From DSWT01 sp035373625 (GTDB lineage Bacteria; Chloroflexota; Anaerolineae; B4-G1; SLSP01): a stretch of DNA of 64,000 nt. The notes under the pieces were generated by a model. The model had not been told where the DNA came from and ran no database searches. It was given only the letters and a program-made list of their open reading frames with translations. A program made the position numbers and the translations under genes. The stretch is from contig DAOSNS010000002.1 of NCBI GenBank assembly GCA_035373625.1, positions 186,001 to 250,000 on the forward strand. Direction: 5' to 3'. Positions within the stretch are counted from its first letter, which is position 1. Each line of letters opens with the position of its first letter. This document shows positions 43,125 through 51,134 of the stretch, piece after piece.

Positions 43125-43413
43125 TGTCTTGATACGGGCGTCTGGCATTGTGACGCGCGAAAGCGGCACTGAGCTGGTGGTCGTGTTGCCTGAACAGGGT
43201 AAGTTTATCGTGCTCAACGCCACGGGCGCGCGTGTGTTGCATCTGGCCAACGGTGTGCACACTTTGCGTGAGATCGCGCATACCATCGCTCACGAGTTTG
43301 CCGTGGACCCCGCGCGGGTCGAAAACGACGTCCTGCGCTTTGCCGAAGCTCTCCTTGAGCGGGGCGCCTTGATCACGGTTGGGCGTGCGCAGGATCGCCC
43401 ACGCCCTGTTTGA
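43108..43413 (+). CDS. PqqD family protein
   Basis: A 101-residue protein with the PqqD winged-helix pattern: ASGIVTRESGTELVVVL, FIVLNATGARVLHLANG, TLREIAHTIAHEF and the final VLRFAEALLERGAL. PqqD-type domains bind leader peptides of RiPPs, and also occur in polysaccharide loci where their ligand is unknown. Start ATG 43108 has GGGAGG at 43096-43101. It overlaps the HprK-like gene, so the two are coupled. tsaC follows after three bases. Confidence 0.85.
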   Translation: MPSWDDVLIRASGIVTRESGTELVVVLPEQGKFIVLNATGARVLHLANGVHTLREIAHTIAHEFAVDPARVENDVLRFAEALLERGALITVGRAQDRPRPV

Positions 43414-43416
43414 TCT

Positions 43417-44472
43417 ATGAAATCCACGCTTGTCCTTCCGGTTGACCCTGCCGCGCCGGCCCCTACGGTGATCGAGGCCGCGGCAAGCGTCCTGCGTCGC
43501 GGCGGTCTGGTCGCCTTTCCGACCGAAACGGTCTACGGCCTGGGGGCAAATGCGCTGGATGCTGAGGCCGTGCAGCGTATCTTCGTGGCGAAGGGCCGTC
43601 CGGCTGCCGATCCCCTCATCGTCCATCTGGCGGACTGCGATGGGCTACCGTGGGTTGTCGCGGAGACACCGCCGGTGGCCTATACGCTGGCGGCACACTT
43701 CTGGCCGGGGCCGTTGACGTTGGTTTTGCCGCGCCATCCGCAGGTCCCGTCGGTGGTGACGGCCGGCGGCCCTACGGTCGCCGTGCGGGTGCCCGCGCAT
43801 CCGGTGGCGCTGGCGCTGATCCGCGCGGCCGGGTTTCCCATTGCGGCGCCGAGCGCCAACCGCTTCGGTCACCTCAGCCCCACACGGGCCGATCACGTGC
43901 TGGATGACCTGGAAGGGCGCGTGGACGTGGTTCTGGATGGCGGGCCGACGCCGGTGGGGGTGGAATCTACCGTGCTCTCGCTGGTCACGCCCGTGCCGAC
44001 GATCCTGCGGCCCGGTGGAATCAGCCGCGAGGCGTTGGCGGCGGTCCTCGGCGAGGTCCAGGTCGCGGGTCGCCCCTTTTCCCCGGAAGACACTTTGCCT
44101 TCTCCCGGCATGTTGACGAAACACTACGCGCCGCGTGCCAGGTTGACCCTCTATTGTGGCCCGCGCGAGGCCGTGTTGTATGCGATGCGCGACGCCGCTG
44201 TGCAGGAGATAGGGCGGGGGCAACGGGTGGGGCTGTTGCTGGCCGAAGAGGATCTTCCCGCCTTTGCCGGCATACAGGCGGTTTTTCAAACTGTCGGGAC
44301 GAGCGGTATGTTGGACGAGGTGGCCCGGCAACTGTTCACCGCCTTGCGTGCATTGGATCACGCGAATGTGACGGTGATTCTGGCCCGCGACTTCGGCGCA
44401 ACGGGGCTGGGTCTGGCGATCCGTGACCGCTTGACACGCGCGGCAGCGGGGAATGTGGTTGATGTGGAATAG
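43417..44472 (+). CDS. tsaC: Threonylcarbamoyl-AMP synthase (Sua5/YwlC type)
   Basis: A 351-residue enzyme that makes threonylcarbamoyl-AMP from Thr, bicarbonate and ATP for the t6A37 modification of ANN-decoding tRNAs. The N-terminal YrdC domain shows FPTETVYGLGANALDAEAV, KGRPAADPLIVHL (the KxR site) and the later SANRFGHLSPTRADHV. The C-terminal Sua5 domain shows SPGMLTKHYAPRARL. This two-domain form is the Sua5 type. The essential housekeeping gene sits at the end of the polysaccharide locus, and a shared hairpin separates it from rpoD on the other strand. Confidence 0.94.
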   Translation: MKSTLVLPVDPAAPAPTVIEAAASVLRRGGLVAFPTETVYGLGANALDAEAVQRIFVAKGRPAADPLIVHLADCDGLPWVVAETPPVAYTLAAHFWPGPLTLVLPRHPQVPSVVTAGGPTVAVRVPAHPVALALIRAAGFPIAAPSANRFGHLSPTRADHVLDDLEGRVDVVLDGGPTPVGVESTVLSLVTPVPTILRPGGISREALAAVLGEVQVAGRPFSPEDTLPSPGMLTKHYAPRARLTLYCGPREAVLYAMRDAAVQEIGRGQRVGLLLAEEDLPAFAGIQAVFQTVGTSGMLDEVARQLFTALRALDHANVTVILARDFGATGLGLAIRDRLTRAAAGNVVDVE

Positions 44473-44474
44473 AA

Positions 44475-44506
44475 AACCTGACAGATCTTCCACGACCTGT
44501 CAGGTT
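44475..44506. terminator. Bidirectional hairpin between tsaC and rpoD
   Basis: AACCTGACAG (44475-44484) and CTGTCAGGTT (44497-44506) are perfect arms with a 12-base loop, placed between convergent genes. The T-tails are short. Confidence 0.65.
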
Positions 44507-44512
44507 GGTTTG

Positions 44513-45790
44513 CTAAGTCCGCAGAAAGTCACGCAAACGCCGCGCATGGGCGGGGTGGCGTAGCCGGCTGAGCGCCTGCGCCTCGATCTGTCGCACACGC
44601 TCGCGCGTCACCCCTAACTTTTTGCCGACCTCTTCGAGGGTGTAGGTCTGTCCATCCAGTAGCCCGTAGCGCATTTGCAGGATTTTCACCTCGCGCGGCG
44701 GTAAGTCCACCAGGATTTCCATCAATAAATCGCGCAGCATCGTGGTGCTGACCTCGTCGGGTGGCGAGGGACTGTCAATATCCTCGACAAAGTCGCCGAG
44801 CGTGCTCTCTTCCTCTTCGTCGGTGGGCATTTCCAGCGAGAGCGGACGGCGTGCCACATCGAGCATCTGTTCGACTTTGCGCACCGGAATTTCCATTTCC
44901 GCCGCCAGCTCTTCCGGCGTGGGGCCACGTCCCAGTTGCTGCGTCAATTGATGGGAGATGCGCAGCATTTTGTTGATCTGATCCCCCATGTACACCGGCA
45001 CGCGAATCGTGCGGCTCTGATCGGCAATGGCGCGGGTCACAGCCTGCCGGATCCACCAGGTCGCATACGTAGAGAATTTATGACCACGTTTGTAGTCGAA
45101 CTTGTTGGAGGCACGGATCAGGCCGATGTTGCCTTCCTGGATCAGGTCGAGGAAGGGCACACCACGCCCGATGTATTTTTTGGCGACGCTGATAACCAGC
45201 CGCGAGTTGGCACGGATCAGATGTTCGCGCGCGGCGATGCCGTCATCAATGCAACGCTCCAATTCCCAGCGTTTCTCTTCGCTGTGGTATTTGCCGCTGT
45301 TCAGCTTTAGTTGCGCCTTTTTGCCGTTTTCCATGCGGATGGCCAGCTCGACCTCTTCTTCTGCGGTCAGCAGAGGCACCTTACCGATTTCTTTCAGGTA
45401 GAGGCCGATGGTATCGTCAACTTCAATGGCGCGATAAATATCCTCCTCGGCTCTCTCTTCTTCATCTTCTTCGATGTCCAGAAATCCAATGCCGGCTTTC
45501 TCATCTGTGCCGCCTATGGTGATGCCCGATTCCATCAACGCCGCGATGATCTCATCCAGGCGTTCGACATCATCTTCGGCTTCAGGGAAAACCCGCAGGA
45601 TATCCTCGTATGTGATATGCCCGCGCTCATATCCAAGAGCCAGCAGGTATTCTTCGCCGGAGGGTTCCTCGACCAGAACGGCGATTTCCTCTTCGTCGCC
45701 TTCTTCCTCTTCGACGTCTTCCTCTTCGTCTTCTTCTTGCGCTAACTCTTCTTCCAAGAGTGCGTCGTCCAAATCGTCTTCGATAGCCAA
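44513..45790 (-). CDS. rpoD: Primary sigma factor (RpoD/SigA)
   Basis: A 425-residue sigma-70. The first 110 residues are strongly acidic with long Glu/Asp runs. The conserved part has region 1.2 (IGLYLKEIGKVPLLTAEEEV), region 2 (LIRANSRLVISVAKKYIGRG, FSTYATWWIRQAVTRAIADQ), region 3, and region 4 (PPREVKILQMRYGL, LGVTRERVRQIEAQALSRLR). The start is TTG at 45788-45790 with AAGGG upstream; no ATG is available at this end. The gene is read away from the degS-like kinase and has a leader with two candidate promoters and two hairpins, so attenuation is possible. Confidence 0.93.
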   Translation of the reverse strand: MAIEDDLDDALLEEELAQEEDEEEDVEEEEGDEEEIAVLVEEPSGEEYLLALGYERGHITYEDILRVFPEAEDDVERLDEIIAALMESGITIGGTDEKAGIGFLDIEEDEEERAEEDIYRAIEVDDTIGLYLKEIGKVPLLTAEEEVELAIRMENGKKAQLKLNSGKYHSEEKRWELERCIDDGIAAREHLIRANSRLVISVAKKYIGRGVPFLDLIQEGNIGLIRASNKFDYKRGHKFSTYATWWIRQAVTRAIADQSRTIRVPVYMGDQINKMLRISHQLTQQLGRGPTPEELAAEMEIPVRKVEQMLDVARRPLSLEMPTDEEEESTLGDFVEDIDSPSPPDEVSTTMLRDLLMEILVDLPPREVKILQMRYGLLDGQTYTLEEVGKKLGVTRERVRQIEAQALSRLRHPAHARRLRDFLRT

Positions 45791-45836
45791 TATAGTACCC
45801 TTTATCTGTTCAGTGTGAGATTAGATTTGTCTTTTC

Positions 45837-45864
45837 AGCATATCCAAATCTGGCTGTTTGTCAA
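45837..45864 (-). promoter_or_regulatory. Proximal promoter of rpoD
   Basis: Reading leftward, TTGACA (45864-45859) is followed after 16 bases by TATGCT (45842-45837), about 40 bases before the rpoD start. Confidence 0.5.
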
Positions 45865-45871
45865 CTGCCGA

Positions 45872-45916
45872 TAAAATAAAAAAATTAAAATGTGCTCTCC
45901 TGTTTTAGGGGCACAT
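45872..45916 (-). terminator. Second hairpin plus U-rich run upstream of rpoD
   Basis: On the minus strand, AUGUGC (45916-45911) and GCACAU (45895-45890) pair, with a CCCU/AGG extension inside the loop. They are followed by a long U-rich stretch (45889-45872). It is either a second terminator after the degS-like gene or part of the rpoD leader. Confidence 0.55.
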
Positions 45917-45937
45917 CGCACCTTTCGGAGTTACCCG

Positions 45938-45972
45938 AAAAAGAGCACAGTTGGCAGGGCCAACTTGTGCTC
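45938..45972 (-). terminator. Intrinsic terminator between degS-like kinase and rpoD
   Basis: On the minus strand the arms GAGCACAAGTTGGC (45972-45959) and GCCAACTGTGCTC (45955-45943) pair with one bulge and are followed by TTTTT (45942-45938). It lies directly after the strong promoter at 45983-46012. Confidence 0.8.
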
Positions 45973-45982
45973 TTCGTACCTA

Positions 45983-46012
45983 ACTATAGCATAAATGATA
46001 GGCTTTTGTCAA
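45983..46012 (-). promoter_or_regulatory. Strong sigma-70 promoter upstream of the tandem terminators
   Basis: Reading leftward, the consensus TTGACA (46012-46007) is followed after 18 bases by TATAGT (45988-45983). The start point would be near 45976, only a few bases before the terminator stem at 45972. The transcript would be a very short RNA or a regulated rpoD leader. Confidence 0.6.
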
Positions 46013-46042
46013 GTGGGAAATTGTGCCTTCTGCTGATAGGAC

Positions 46043-47095
46043 TCAAGCGCTCAGTTGTTCTGCCGGCAATGAGAAATTAACGCGCAATCCCTGACCCGGG
46101 GCACTGGAGAAGGTGATCTTTCCTCCCAACATCTCGATGCGTTCACGAAGTGTGGGCAGGTTCAGGCGCAGCGCATCGGGTGTGGACAGGTTCTCATCGA
46201 GTTCAAAGCCGGTGCCATTGTCCTCAATGGTGACGGTAACCTGATCTTCTCCGATGTCGAGGACGATATTGATGTTGCTCGCCTGGTCTTGATCCCGCCC
46301 CAAATGGATGAGCGTCTGGATGACCCGGAAGATGGTCACCTCTTTGTGTTGGGCGAGGCGGCGCTCCTTGCCGCTAATGTGTAGGGTCAGTCCGGTAAAG
46401 CCACTGTCACTAAGACCCTCGACATAACGGCGGATGGTGGGAGCCAATCCCAAATCGTCCAGCATCATCGGGCGGAGATCAAAAATGAAGCCTTTTACGG
46501 CTTTGAACGCACTGACGACGTTCTTTTTCAATTCCGCGAGTTCAGTCTTGGCGCGTGCTGAGTCCCGGTCAAAGAGGCGTTCACAGATTTCGGCCTGGAG
46601 CACCAGGTTGGTGAGTGCCTGCGCCGGCCCATCGTGCATTTGACGGGAGAGGCGCAGGCGTTCTTGCTCCTGGGCTTCGATGATGCTGATGACCATTGCC
46701 TGCGGTGTGTCGAATTTCTCATGTTTTGTCTCTTGCGAAACATCCAGGTCGCCGGGGCCGGCATGTTCCAGAATGGCTTGATAAAGTTGATCAAGGCGCG
46801 TCAGGTTCTTCTGGTCGCTTTGAAGTTTCTCGAGCTGCCCGCGCATCGTGAAAAGTCGCCGCTGATTATCAATCAAGGAGTCATAGGCCGCTTTGATGTC
46901 CTCTCGCGGCATGGTATCGAATGAAGCTTCGATCTGCCGCGCCCGCGCCACGGCCCGTGAGTTGGTTTGCATAAACCGGTCAACTTCCACAGATGTTTGT
47001 TGGATCAGCATGTCTACTTCTTTGAGTTCCTTTTTGACCTGTTCACTTCCTCGACGGCAACTCTCCAAAAATTGTTCCCAGGTGTCCTCAGTCAT
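46043..47095 (-). CDS. DegS-like sensor histidine kinase with an abnormal N-box
   Basis: A 350-residue cytoplasmic kinase. The first 130 residues are a coiled coil of the DegS sensor type. The HisKA_3 domain has QEQERLRLSRQMHDGPAQAL with the phospho-His in RQMHDG. The ATPase part has IFRVIQTLIHLGRDQDQASN where the usual N-box (QEALNNAxKHA) is expected, so the Asn is absent; the G1 box DNGTGFE is intact. ATP binding may be altered or the protein may be a pseudo-kinase. The LuxR-type regulator lies upstream in the same direction with a gap of about 90 bases, so this is a DegSU-like pair. Confidence 0.87.
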   Translation of the reverse strand: MTEDTWEQFLESCRRGSEQVKKELKEVDMLIQQTSVEVDRFMQTNSRAVARARQIEASFDTMPREDIKAAYDSLIDNQRRLFTMRGQLEKLQSDQKNLTRLDQLYQAILEHAGPGDLDVSQETKHEKFDTPQAMVISIIEAQEQERLRLSRQMHDGPAQALTNLVLQAEICERLFDRDSARAKTELAELKKNVVSAFKAVKGFIFDLRPMMLDDLGLAPTIRRYVEGLSDSGFTGLTLHISGKERRLAQHKEVTIFRVIQTLIHLGRDQDQASNINIVLDIGEDQVTVTIEDNGTGFELDENLSTPDALRLNLPTLRERIEMLGGKITFSSAPGQGLRVNFSLPAEQLSA

Positions 47096-47188
47096 GGTAC
47101 CTCCGCATTAAAAGCCTGTTGATAAAATTTTTATCCACCTACCGGTGAATTCCTCTGAAGAAGCCCGCAATCGCCAATCTAAAATTGT

Positions 47189-47902
47189 TCACGCTTCGTC
47201 TGCGTGCTGCGGCAAGCGGACCCAACCATGCCGCAACGCATAGATGGCTGCCTGGGTGCGATCCGCAAGGTTCAATTTAGACAGAATGGAAGTGACATGA
47301 TTTTTGACGGTCTGCTGGCTGATCCCCAGGCGAAAGGCAATTTCTTTGTTGCTCAACCCTTCGATAATCAATTCCAGAATTTCCATCTCGCGGTCGGTCA
47401 AAGGGGAGAAGGTTGTGTCCTCGGGTTTGAGGCCGTAGCGGCGATAGAGTTCGAGCAACCACTGTTCGGCCTGCTCGGGCGTCATCGTTTTGCCGTAGAT
47501 CACATAATACCCCTTCGCCACGGTTCGAACGGTATCCAGCAGATGGTTAGGCTCCACGTCTTTGGCGAAGTAAGCCGAGGCCCCGATGCGGATGGCGTGG
47601 TAAATTTGTTCCTCATCGTCGTAGGCGGTAAGAATAATGACATTGACGTTTGGGTACAGGCTTTTCAGTTTCTGGGTGACCTGAAGACCGTTCATAGCCG
47701 GCAGATTCACATCCATCAACACAACATCTGGCTGGACTTGGGACAACAAATCCAACGCTTCCTGTCCGTCGCCACTCTCGGCAATCACTTCGATGTCAGG
47801 TTCTTTGGCCAGAACATCGCGCACGCCCTGACGAAAAAAAGGATGGTCATCCACAACCGCCACTTTTATCGGAACGGCCTGACTTTCGGATTGCATTGAC
47901 AT
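47189..47902 (-). CDS. NarL/LuxR-family response regulator (DegU-like)
   Basis: A 237-residue regulator. ATG at 47902 with AAAGGAC upstream is preferred over a longer in-frame start at 47950. The receiver has VAVVDDHPFFRQGV and the acceptor Asp in VVLMDVNLPAMNG, with Lys in YFAKDVEP. The C-terminal LuxR helix-turn-helix is TDREMEILELIIEGLSNKEI and LGISQQTVKNHV. A 30-residue insertion between the two, rich in Tyr, is longer than usual. The gene precedes the DegS-like kinase; the pair is cotranscribed. Confidence 0.92.
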   Translation of the reverse strand: MSMQSESQAVPIKVAVVDDHPFFRQGVRDVLAKEPDIEVIAESGDGQEALDLLSQVQPDVVLMDVNLPAMNGLQVTQKLKSLYPNVNVIILTAYDDEEQIYHAIRIGASAYFAKDVEPNHLLDTVRTVAKGYYVIYGKTMTPEQAEQWLLELYRRYGLKPEDTTFSPLTDREMEILELIIEGLSNKEIAFRLGISQQTVKNHVTSILSKLNLADRTQAAIYALRHGWVRLPQHADEA

Positions 47903-47953
47903 CGAATTTGTCCTTTCTTGCGTTTTCTGCGTTGAATGATCTGACAGCATATC

Positions 47954-49030
47954 TTAAGGAGCCAACAAACGCTCGATTCCGAGCCAACCCACTTCTTCGC
48001 CATGCATCAGCAAACCGATCAGGCGGTCCACGGCGACGCAGACCCAACTCAATCCCCACGGTCCCAGGCCGTTGACAGTGTATACATTCGGCATATCCGG
48101 CAGCTGTCCCACCACGGGGAAGCCATCGGTGCTTTGGGCCACCCACCATGACCGACGTCCGATAACGGAAGCATTGGGACAGAGCTGTTGGGCGATGTCG
48201 GTCAGGGGTGCCAGCACATCTTGTTGCGCGCCGGTCCAGCCGGCCATGCGCCAATCGTTGCCACGCGCCTGAATGACTACCTGCCCCTGCCGGATCACTA
48301 AGGGTGTGGGCAACGCGCCGGCATTGCGGAAGTCAACGGCATGCATCGAGGTCGGGTAGAGGATGCTCCCTAGCGCACGATTCAGGCGGATAGCGTGTGC
48401 CCCGTTGGTCAGGATGACGCTTCGGGTGAGGAGGTAGTGCTTGTGTCCCCACACGCTCAGGATGGGGGGGGCTGATGGCGAGTCGGCATGGCGACGAATG
48501 GCCTGTACTTCGGCTTCGTACTCGACGGTGATGTTGGCATGATCGAGCAGTGCGGCGATCAGTGCCGGTGGGTCGAACGCCAGGTCATCGGCGGTACGCA
48601 GGCCGACAATGTAACCATAATCCATCGCATCATCTATCTCTGCTGCGTACAAGTCCTGCCGCAACAACGCCGCCGACTCTTGCAATAATCCGGCTTCAGT
48701 GTCGTCATCGGTCACGCGGAAACTGCCGACATGGGTGGCCTCCTGGTGCAGTTTGTGCAGGATGCCGGTCAGCAGGTCGAGATTTTGCCGCGTGAGTTCC
48801 CACACGTGCCGTCCCTTGTCGGTGCCGAGGCGCGCTTGCAGGCTCACATAAGGTATCGGTGTGCCCAGAAGCGCCAGGCCCGTCCCCCTGCCGGCGGTGC
48901 CGCCGGGCGACTCGGTGGCTTCGAGAACGACGACATTCATAGCTGCCTCGGCGAGATGGTGGGCAACCAATGCGCCGGTTAGCCCTGCGCCGATGACGAC
49001 GGTATCGTAAATCTCTGGCGTTGTTGACAT
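47954..49030 (-). CDS. FAD-dependent oxidoreductase (DAO family, glycine-oxidase/D-amino-acid-dehydrogenase-like)
   Basis: A 358-residue flavoenzyme. ATG at 49030 has AAGGAG upstream; an upstream in-frame start has no such site. The N-terminal FAD motif is YDTVVIGAGLTGALVAHHLA and the C-terminal part has DGFPVVGQLPDMPNVYTVNG, typical of DAO-family enzymes acting on amine or amino-acid substrates. The substrate cannot be deduced. A G8 run on the plus strand (48466-48473) lies inside and may be slippage-prone. It is transcribed towards the DegU-like gene and may be in one operon with it. Confidence 0.85.
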   Translation of the reverse strand: MSTTPEIYDTVVIGAGLTGALVAHHLAEAAMNVVVLEATESPGGTAGRGTGLALLGTPIPYVSLQARLGTDKGRHVWELTRQNLDLLTGILHKLHQEATHVGSFRVTDDDTEAGLLQESAALLRQDLYAAEIDDAMDYGYIVGLRTADDLAFDPPALIAALLDHANITVEYEAEVQAIRRHADSPSAPPILSVWGHKHYLLTRSVILTNGAHAIRLNRALGSILYPTSMHAVDFRNAGALPTPLVIRQGQVVIQARGNDWRMAGWTGAQQDVLAPLTDIAQQLCPNASVIGRRSWWVAQSTDGFPVVGQLPDMPNVYTVNGLGPWGLSWVCVAVDRLIGLLMHGEEVGWLGIERLLAP

Positions 49031-49093
49031 GGCTCTCCTTGAAAAATCGGTTGAAAAGTTCGTTTGATCCGTTGACAAATTTTCAGCCTCGTA

Positions 49094-50032
49094 CTAGCGT
49101 GGAGGGATGGCGATCAGTTCGGCCTGATCAAAAAACGCCGCATTGTTGATGTGCGGATAAGTAGGTTCGGCATAGAAACAGACGGTCACGCGGCCCAACG
49201 GTGCGGTCGGAACCTCGGCTGTGGACGCGGGTGTCTCCCGTTCCCGTGGGTCTGGCGTCGCGGTGGGGGTCACCGTAACCGGAGGGGCTGCCACAACGAC
49301 TTTAGGTGAGACCAACGTGACGATGCCGCTGTCCTGGTTGATCTGCTGGGGATCGCCCCATTTGGCGTTATCACAATGGGGTTGACCGGTGGGGTCAATG
49401 CCGGCTTTGACGATGAGCCGATCGAGGGAAGAGAAAGCCTGGGCCTTGATGCTAAATTGCACGGTGCTGCCAACGGTCACGGTCACCGTCTGGTAGACCC
49501 AGGTGCGGAACTTAAGCCAGCGGATTGTTTCGACCTTCAAGGTGGCGCCGTGGATTTGGCGCACCGGATCATCGGCGGCGGTAAAGACCGGTTCCGCGAA
49601 TGAGTTCTGTGGATCGAAATCCCCTCCTTTGTAATTGACATAGGCATACCAGGTCCAGCCGGGGATGCGGTTGGGGAGTACATAATCGAATTCTGCCCCT
49701 TCGAGGGGGATCGGTCCGGCCACAAGTTTGGGCGTGGGTGTGGCGGTGGGCGTGGGTGTGTCGGTAGGAATTGGCGTGGGAGTCATCGTGGGCGTTGCCG
49801 TGTTGGTGGGACGTGGTAACGGCGTCGGACGGTCTGTCGGCGGCACAGTTGGAGTCCAGGTGGGCGGGATGATGAGCGCCAGGGGGGTCTCTGTGGGGGG
49901 GGAGGGCGACGGTTCAGGCAGCGGCTCACGCATGGCGCTGATAACGATACTCGCCAGCCCTCCAATCACGGCGAAATCCAGAATACCCAGGATAATCAAG
50001 ACAATTTTCTGACCCCGACTTAATGCTCTCAT
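49094..50032 (-). CDS. Membrane-anchored protein with a Thr/Pro-rich stalk and a beta-rich outer domain
   Basis: A 312-residue protein with one N-terminal membrane helix (VLIILGILDFAVIGGLASIVI), then about 75 residues of TPTPTPT-style stalk. A beta-rich domain (YAYVNYKGGDF, VYQTVTVTVGSTVQFSIKAQ) and a second short Thr/Pro linker follow. The anchor, stalk and sandwich domain place it at the cell surface. I know no function. A promoter is proposed just upstream. Similar linkers occur in the J-domain and PPC proteins of this window. Confidence 0.65.
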   Translation of the reverse strand: MRALSRGQKIVLIILGILDFAVIGGLASIVISAMREPLPEPSPSPPTETPLALIIPPTWTPTVPPTDRPTPLPRPTNTATPTMTPTPIPTDTPTPTATPTPKLVAGPIPLEGAEFDYVLPNRIPGWTWYAYVNYKGGDFDPQNSFAEPVFTAADDPVRQIHGATLKVETIRWLKFRTWVYQTVTVTVGSTVQFSIKAQAFSSLDRLIVKAGIDPTGQPHCDNAKWGDPQQINQDSGIVTLVSPKVVVAAPPVTVTPTATPDPRERETPASTAEVPTAPLGRVTVCFYAEPTYPHINNAAFFDQAELIAIPPR

Positions 50033-50063
50033 CAGGTTTTCCTCTTTTGTTTTATCTATGTTA

Positions 50064-50091
50064 ATGATACTCCAACGTACAATTGTGACAA
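50064..50091 (-). promoter_or_regulatory. Candidate promoter of the Thr/Pro-stalk protein
   Basis: On the minus strand TTGTCA (50091-50086) and TATCAT (50069-50064) are separated by 16 bases and lie about 30 bases before the start at 50032. Confidence 0.45.
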
Positions 50092-50169
50092 GCGCAAGGA
50101 GAATGAAGAATGAAGAATGGAGAATGGGTGAGCTTGCTCAGGCTTGTGTCTGAATTATAATGCAGGAAG

Positions 50170-50204
50170 TGACATCATGGTCTGACATGTCAACGTTCTG
50201 ACAT
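50170..50204 (+). promoter_or_regulatory. Three TGACAT boxes upstream of the 103-aa gene
   Basis: TGACAT occurs at 50170-50175, 50183-50188 and 50199-50204; the last two are part of a TCTGACAT direct repeat spaced 16 bp. They may be an operator of the 103-residue gene that begins at 50232, but no regulator is indicated. Confidence 0.35.
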
Positions 50205-50231
50205 TCAAACGGTTTTTCGGGGAGGTGGAAG

Positions 50232-50543
50232 ATGAAGTTACCAACGCAGCGCATACGCCTGGTTGCCGGGACACCCATTGTAGTCGGGGAACGGCGTCTT
50301 TTGCCCTCGGTGCTGGTCACGACGTTGGAAGGCGGAAACGTCCCGGCGGGTCTTTTCCGTTCGATCAAGCTGCGTCCGGTCTCCGTTGTTGAAGAAGGAC
50401 CGGAAGGGGCACGGTGGCTGGAGATTCCCAATGCCACCATCAACACGTTGAGCGTCATGGCGGCCATCGGTGCGGGCATCGCGGCGCTCGGCGTGTTGCT
50501 CATCGCGCTGATTGTGACGACTTCCAGGAGAACCCCCCATTAA
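50232..50543 (+). CDS. Small membrane protein related to the GerW-like gene downstream
   Basis: A 103-residue protein with GGAGG before its ATG. The first 70 residues are beta-rich, with RIRLVAGTPIVVGERRLLPS and an RPVSVV block. The C-terminus is a membrane helix (AAIGAGIAALGVLLIALIV). The sequence GTPIVVGERRLLPSV echoes the GerW-type pattern (VxVGxRxIIPV) of the protein encoded at 50679, and both have a C-terminal helix. The function is unknown. It is likely in the same transcription unit as the following gene, 136 bases away. Confidence 0.6.
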   Translation: MKLPTQRIRLVAGTPIVVGERRLLPSVLVTTLEGGNVPAGLFRSIKLRPVSVVEEGPEGARWLEIPNATINTLSVMAAIGAGIAALGVLLIALIVTTSRRTPH

Positions 50544-50678
50544 CTTGCGGTTTAGGGATATTTTTGTCAACGGATTGGGCTGATTTTAACTTGTATTTTA
50601 GGGATGGAATCTGGAAGTAAGGGTTGAGCAGTATTCTGATCCCTAATCTCTAATCACCATTTTCGAGGGAGACAGACA

Positions 50679-51134
50679 ATGGATGAGATCAAAGCGATGT
50701 TGGAGAAAATCGAGGCGATGGTGGATGACATCAACGTGGACGCGGTCTTCGGCAAACCGGAGACGGTGGGGGAGCGGGTGCTGATTCCCGTTGCGGAGAT
50801 TAGCTATGGTTTTGGCGCCGGGTTCGGCGGGGGGCCGGCTTGTTGTTGTGATGAGTGTTGTGGCGAGAATACGGGTGGAGAATGTGCTTGCCATGAAGCC
50901 GATGAAGCCCATCCCTGCTGCCAGGATGAAACCGGTGTTGCGGGCGGTGGTGGCGCCGGCGGACGGGCGCGCCCGATTGCTTACATCGAAGTCGGCCCGG
51001 ATGGCACAAAGGTCGAGCCAATCGTGGACGAGCAGAAGATTGCTCTTGGGGGGATGTTGCTCGGCGCGTGGGTCATTGCCTGGGTCGCCCTGGTGCTCAA
51101 AACCTTGTTCCGGGCACTGACGCCCCGCGATTGA
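50679..51134 (+). CDS. GerW/YtfJ-family protein with a nine-cysteine insert and C-terminal membrane helix
   Basis: A 151-residue protein. The family core is VFGKPETVGERVLIPVAEIS followed by YGFGAGFGGG and later ARPIAYIEVGPDGTKVEPI. Between the two halves lies an insert with nine cysteines (CCCDECC, CAC, CC), five Glu and two His, which could bind metal or an iron-sulfur cluster. The C-terminal helix (LGGMLLGAWVIAWVALVL) anchors it in the membrane. GerW/YtfJ proteins are linked to spores in Firmicutes but occur widely elsewhere with unknown function. The stop overlaps the pgeF start (TGATG), so the two are coupled. Confidence 0.72.
   Translation: MDEIKAMLEKIEAMVDDINVDAVFGKPETVGERVLIPVAEISYGFGAGFGGGPACCCDECCGENTGGECACHEADEAHPCCQDETGVAGGGGAGGRARPIAYIEVGPDGTKVEPIVDEQKIALGGMLLGAWVIAWVALVLKTLFRALTPRD

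Noticed and set aside
49700..49850. Regular GTG/GGC-like pattern and similar patterns at 54990-55050 considered as DNA repeats
   Set aside because: They encode Thr/Pro-rich stalks with varied codons; the periodicity is at protein level and no exact DNA unit is conserved.
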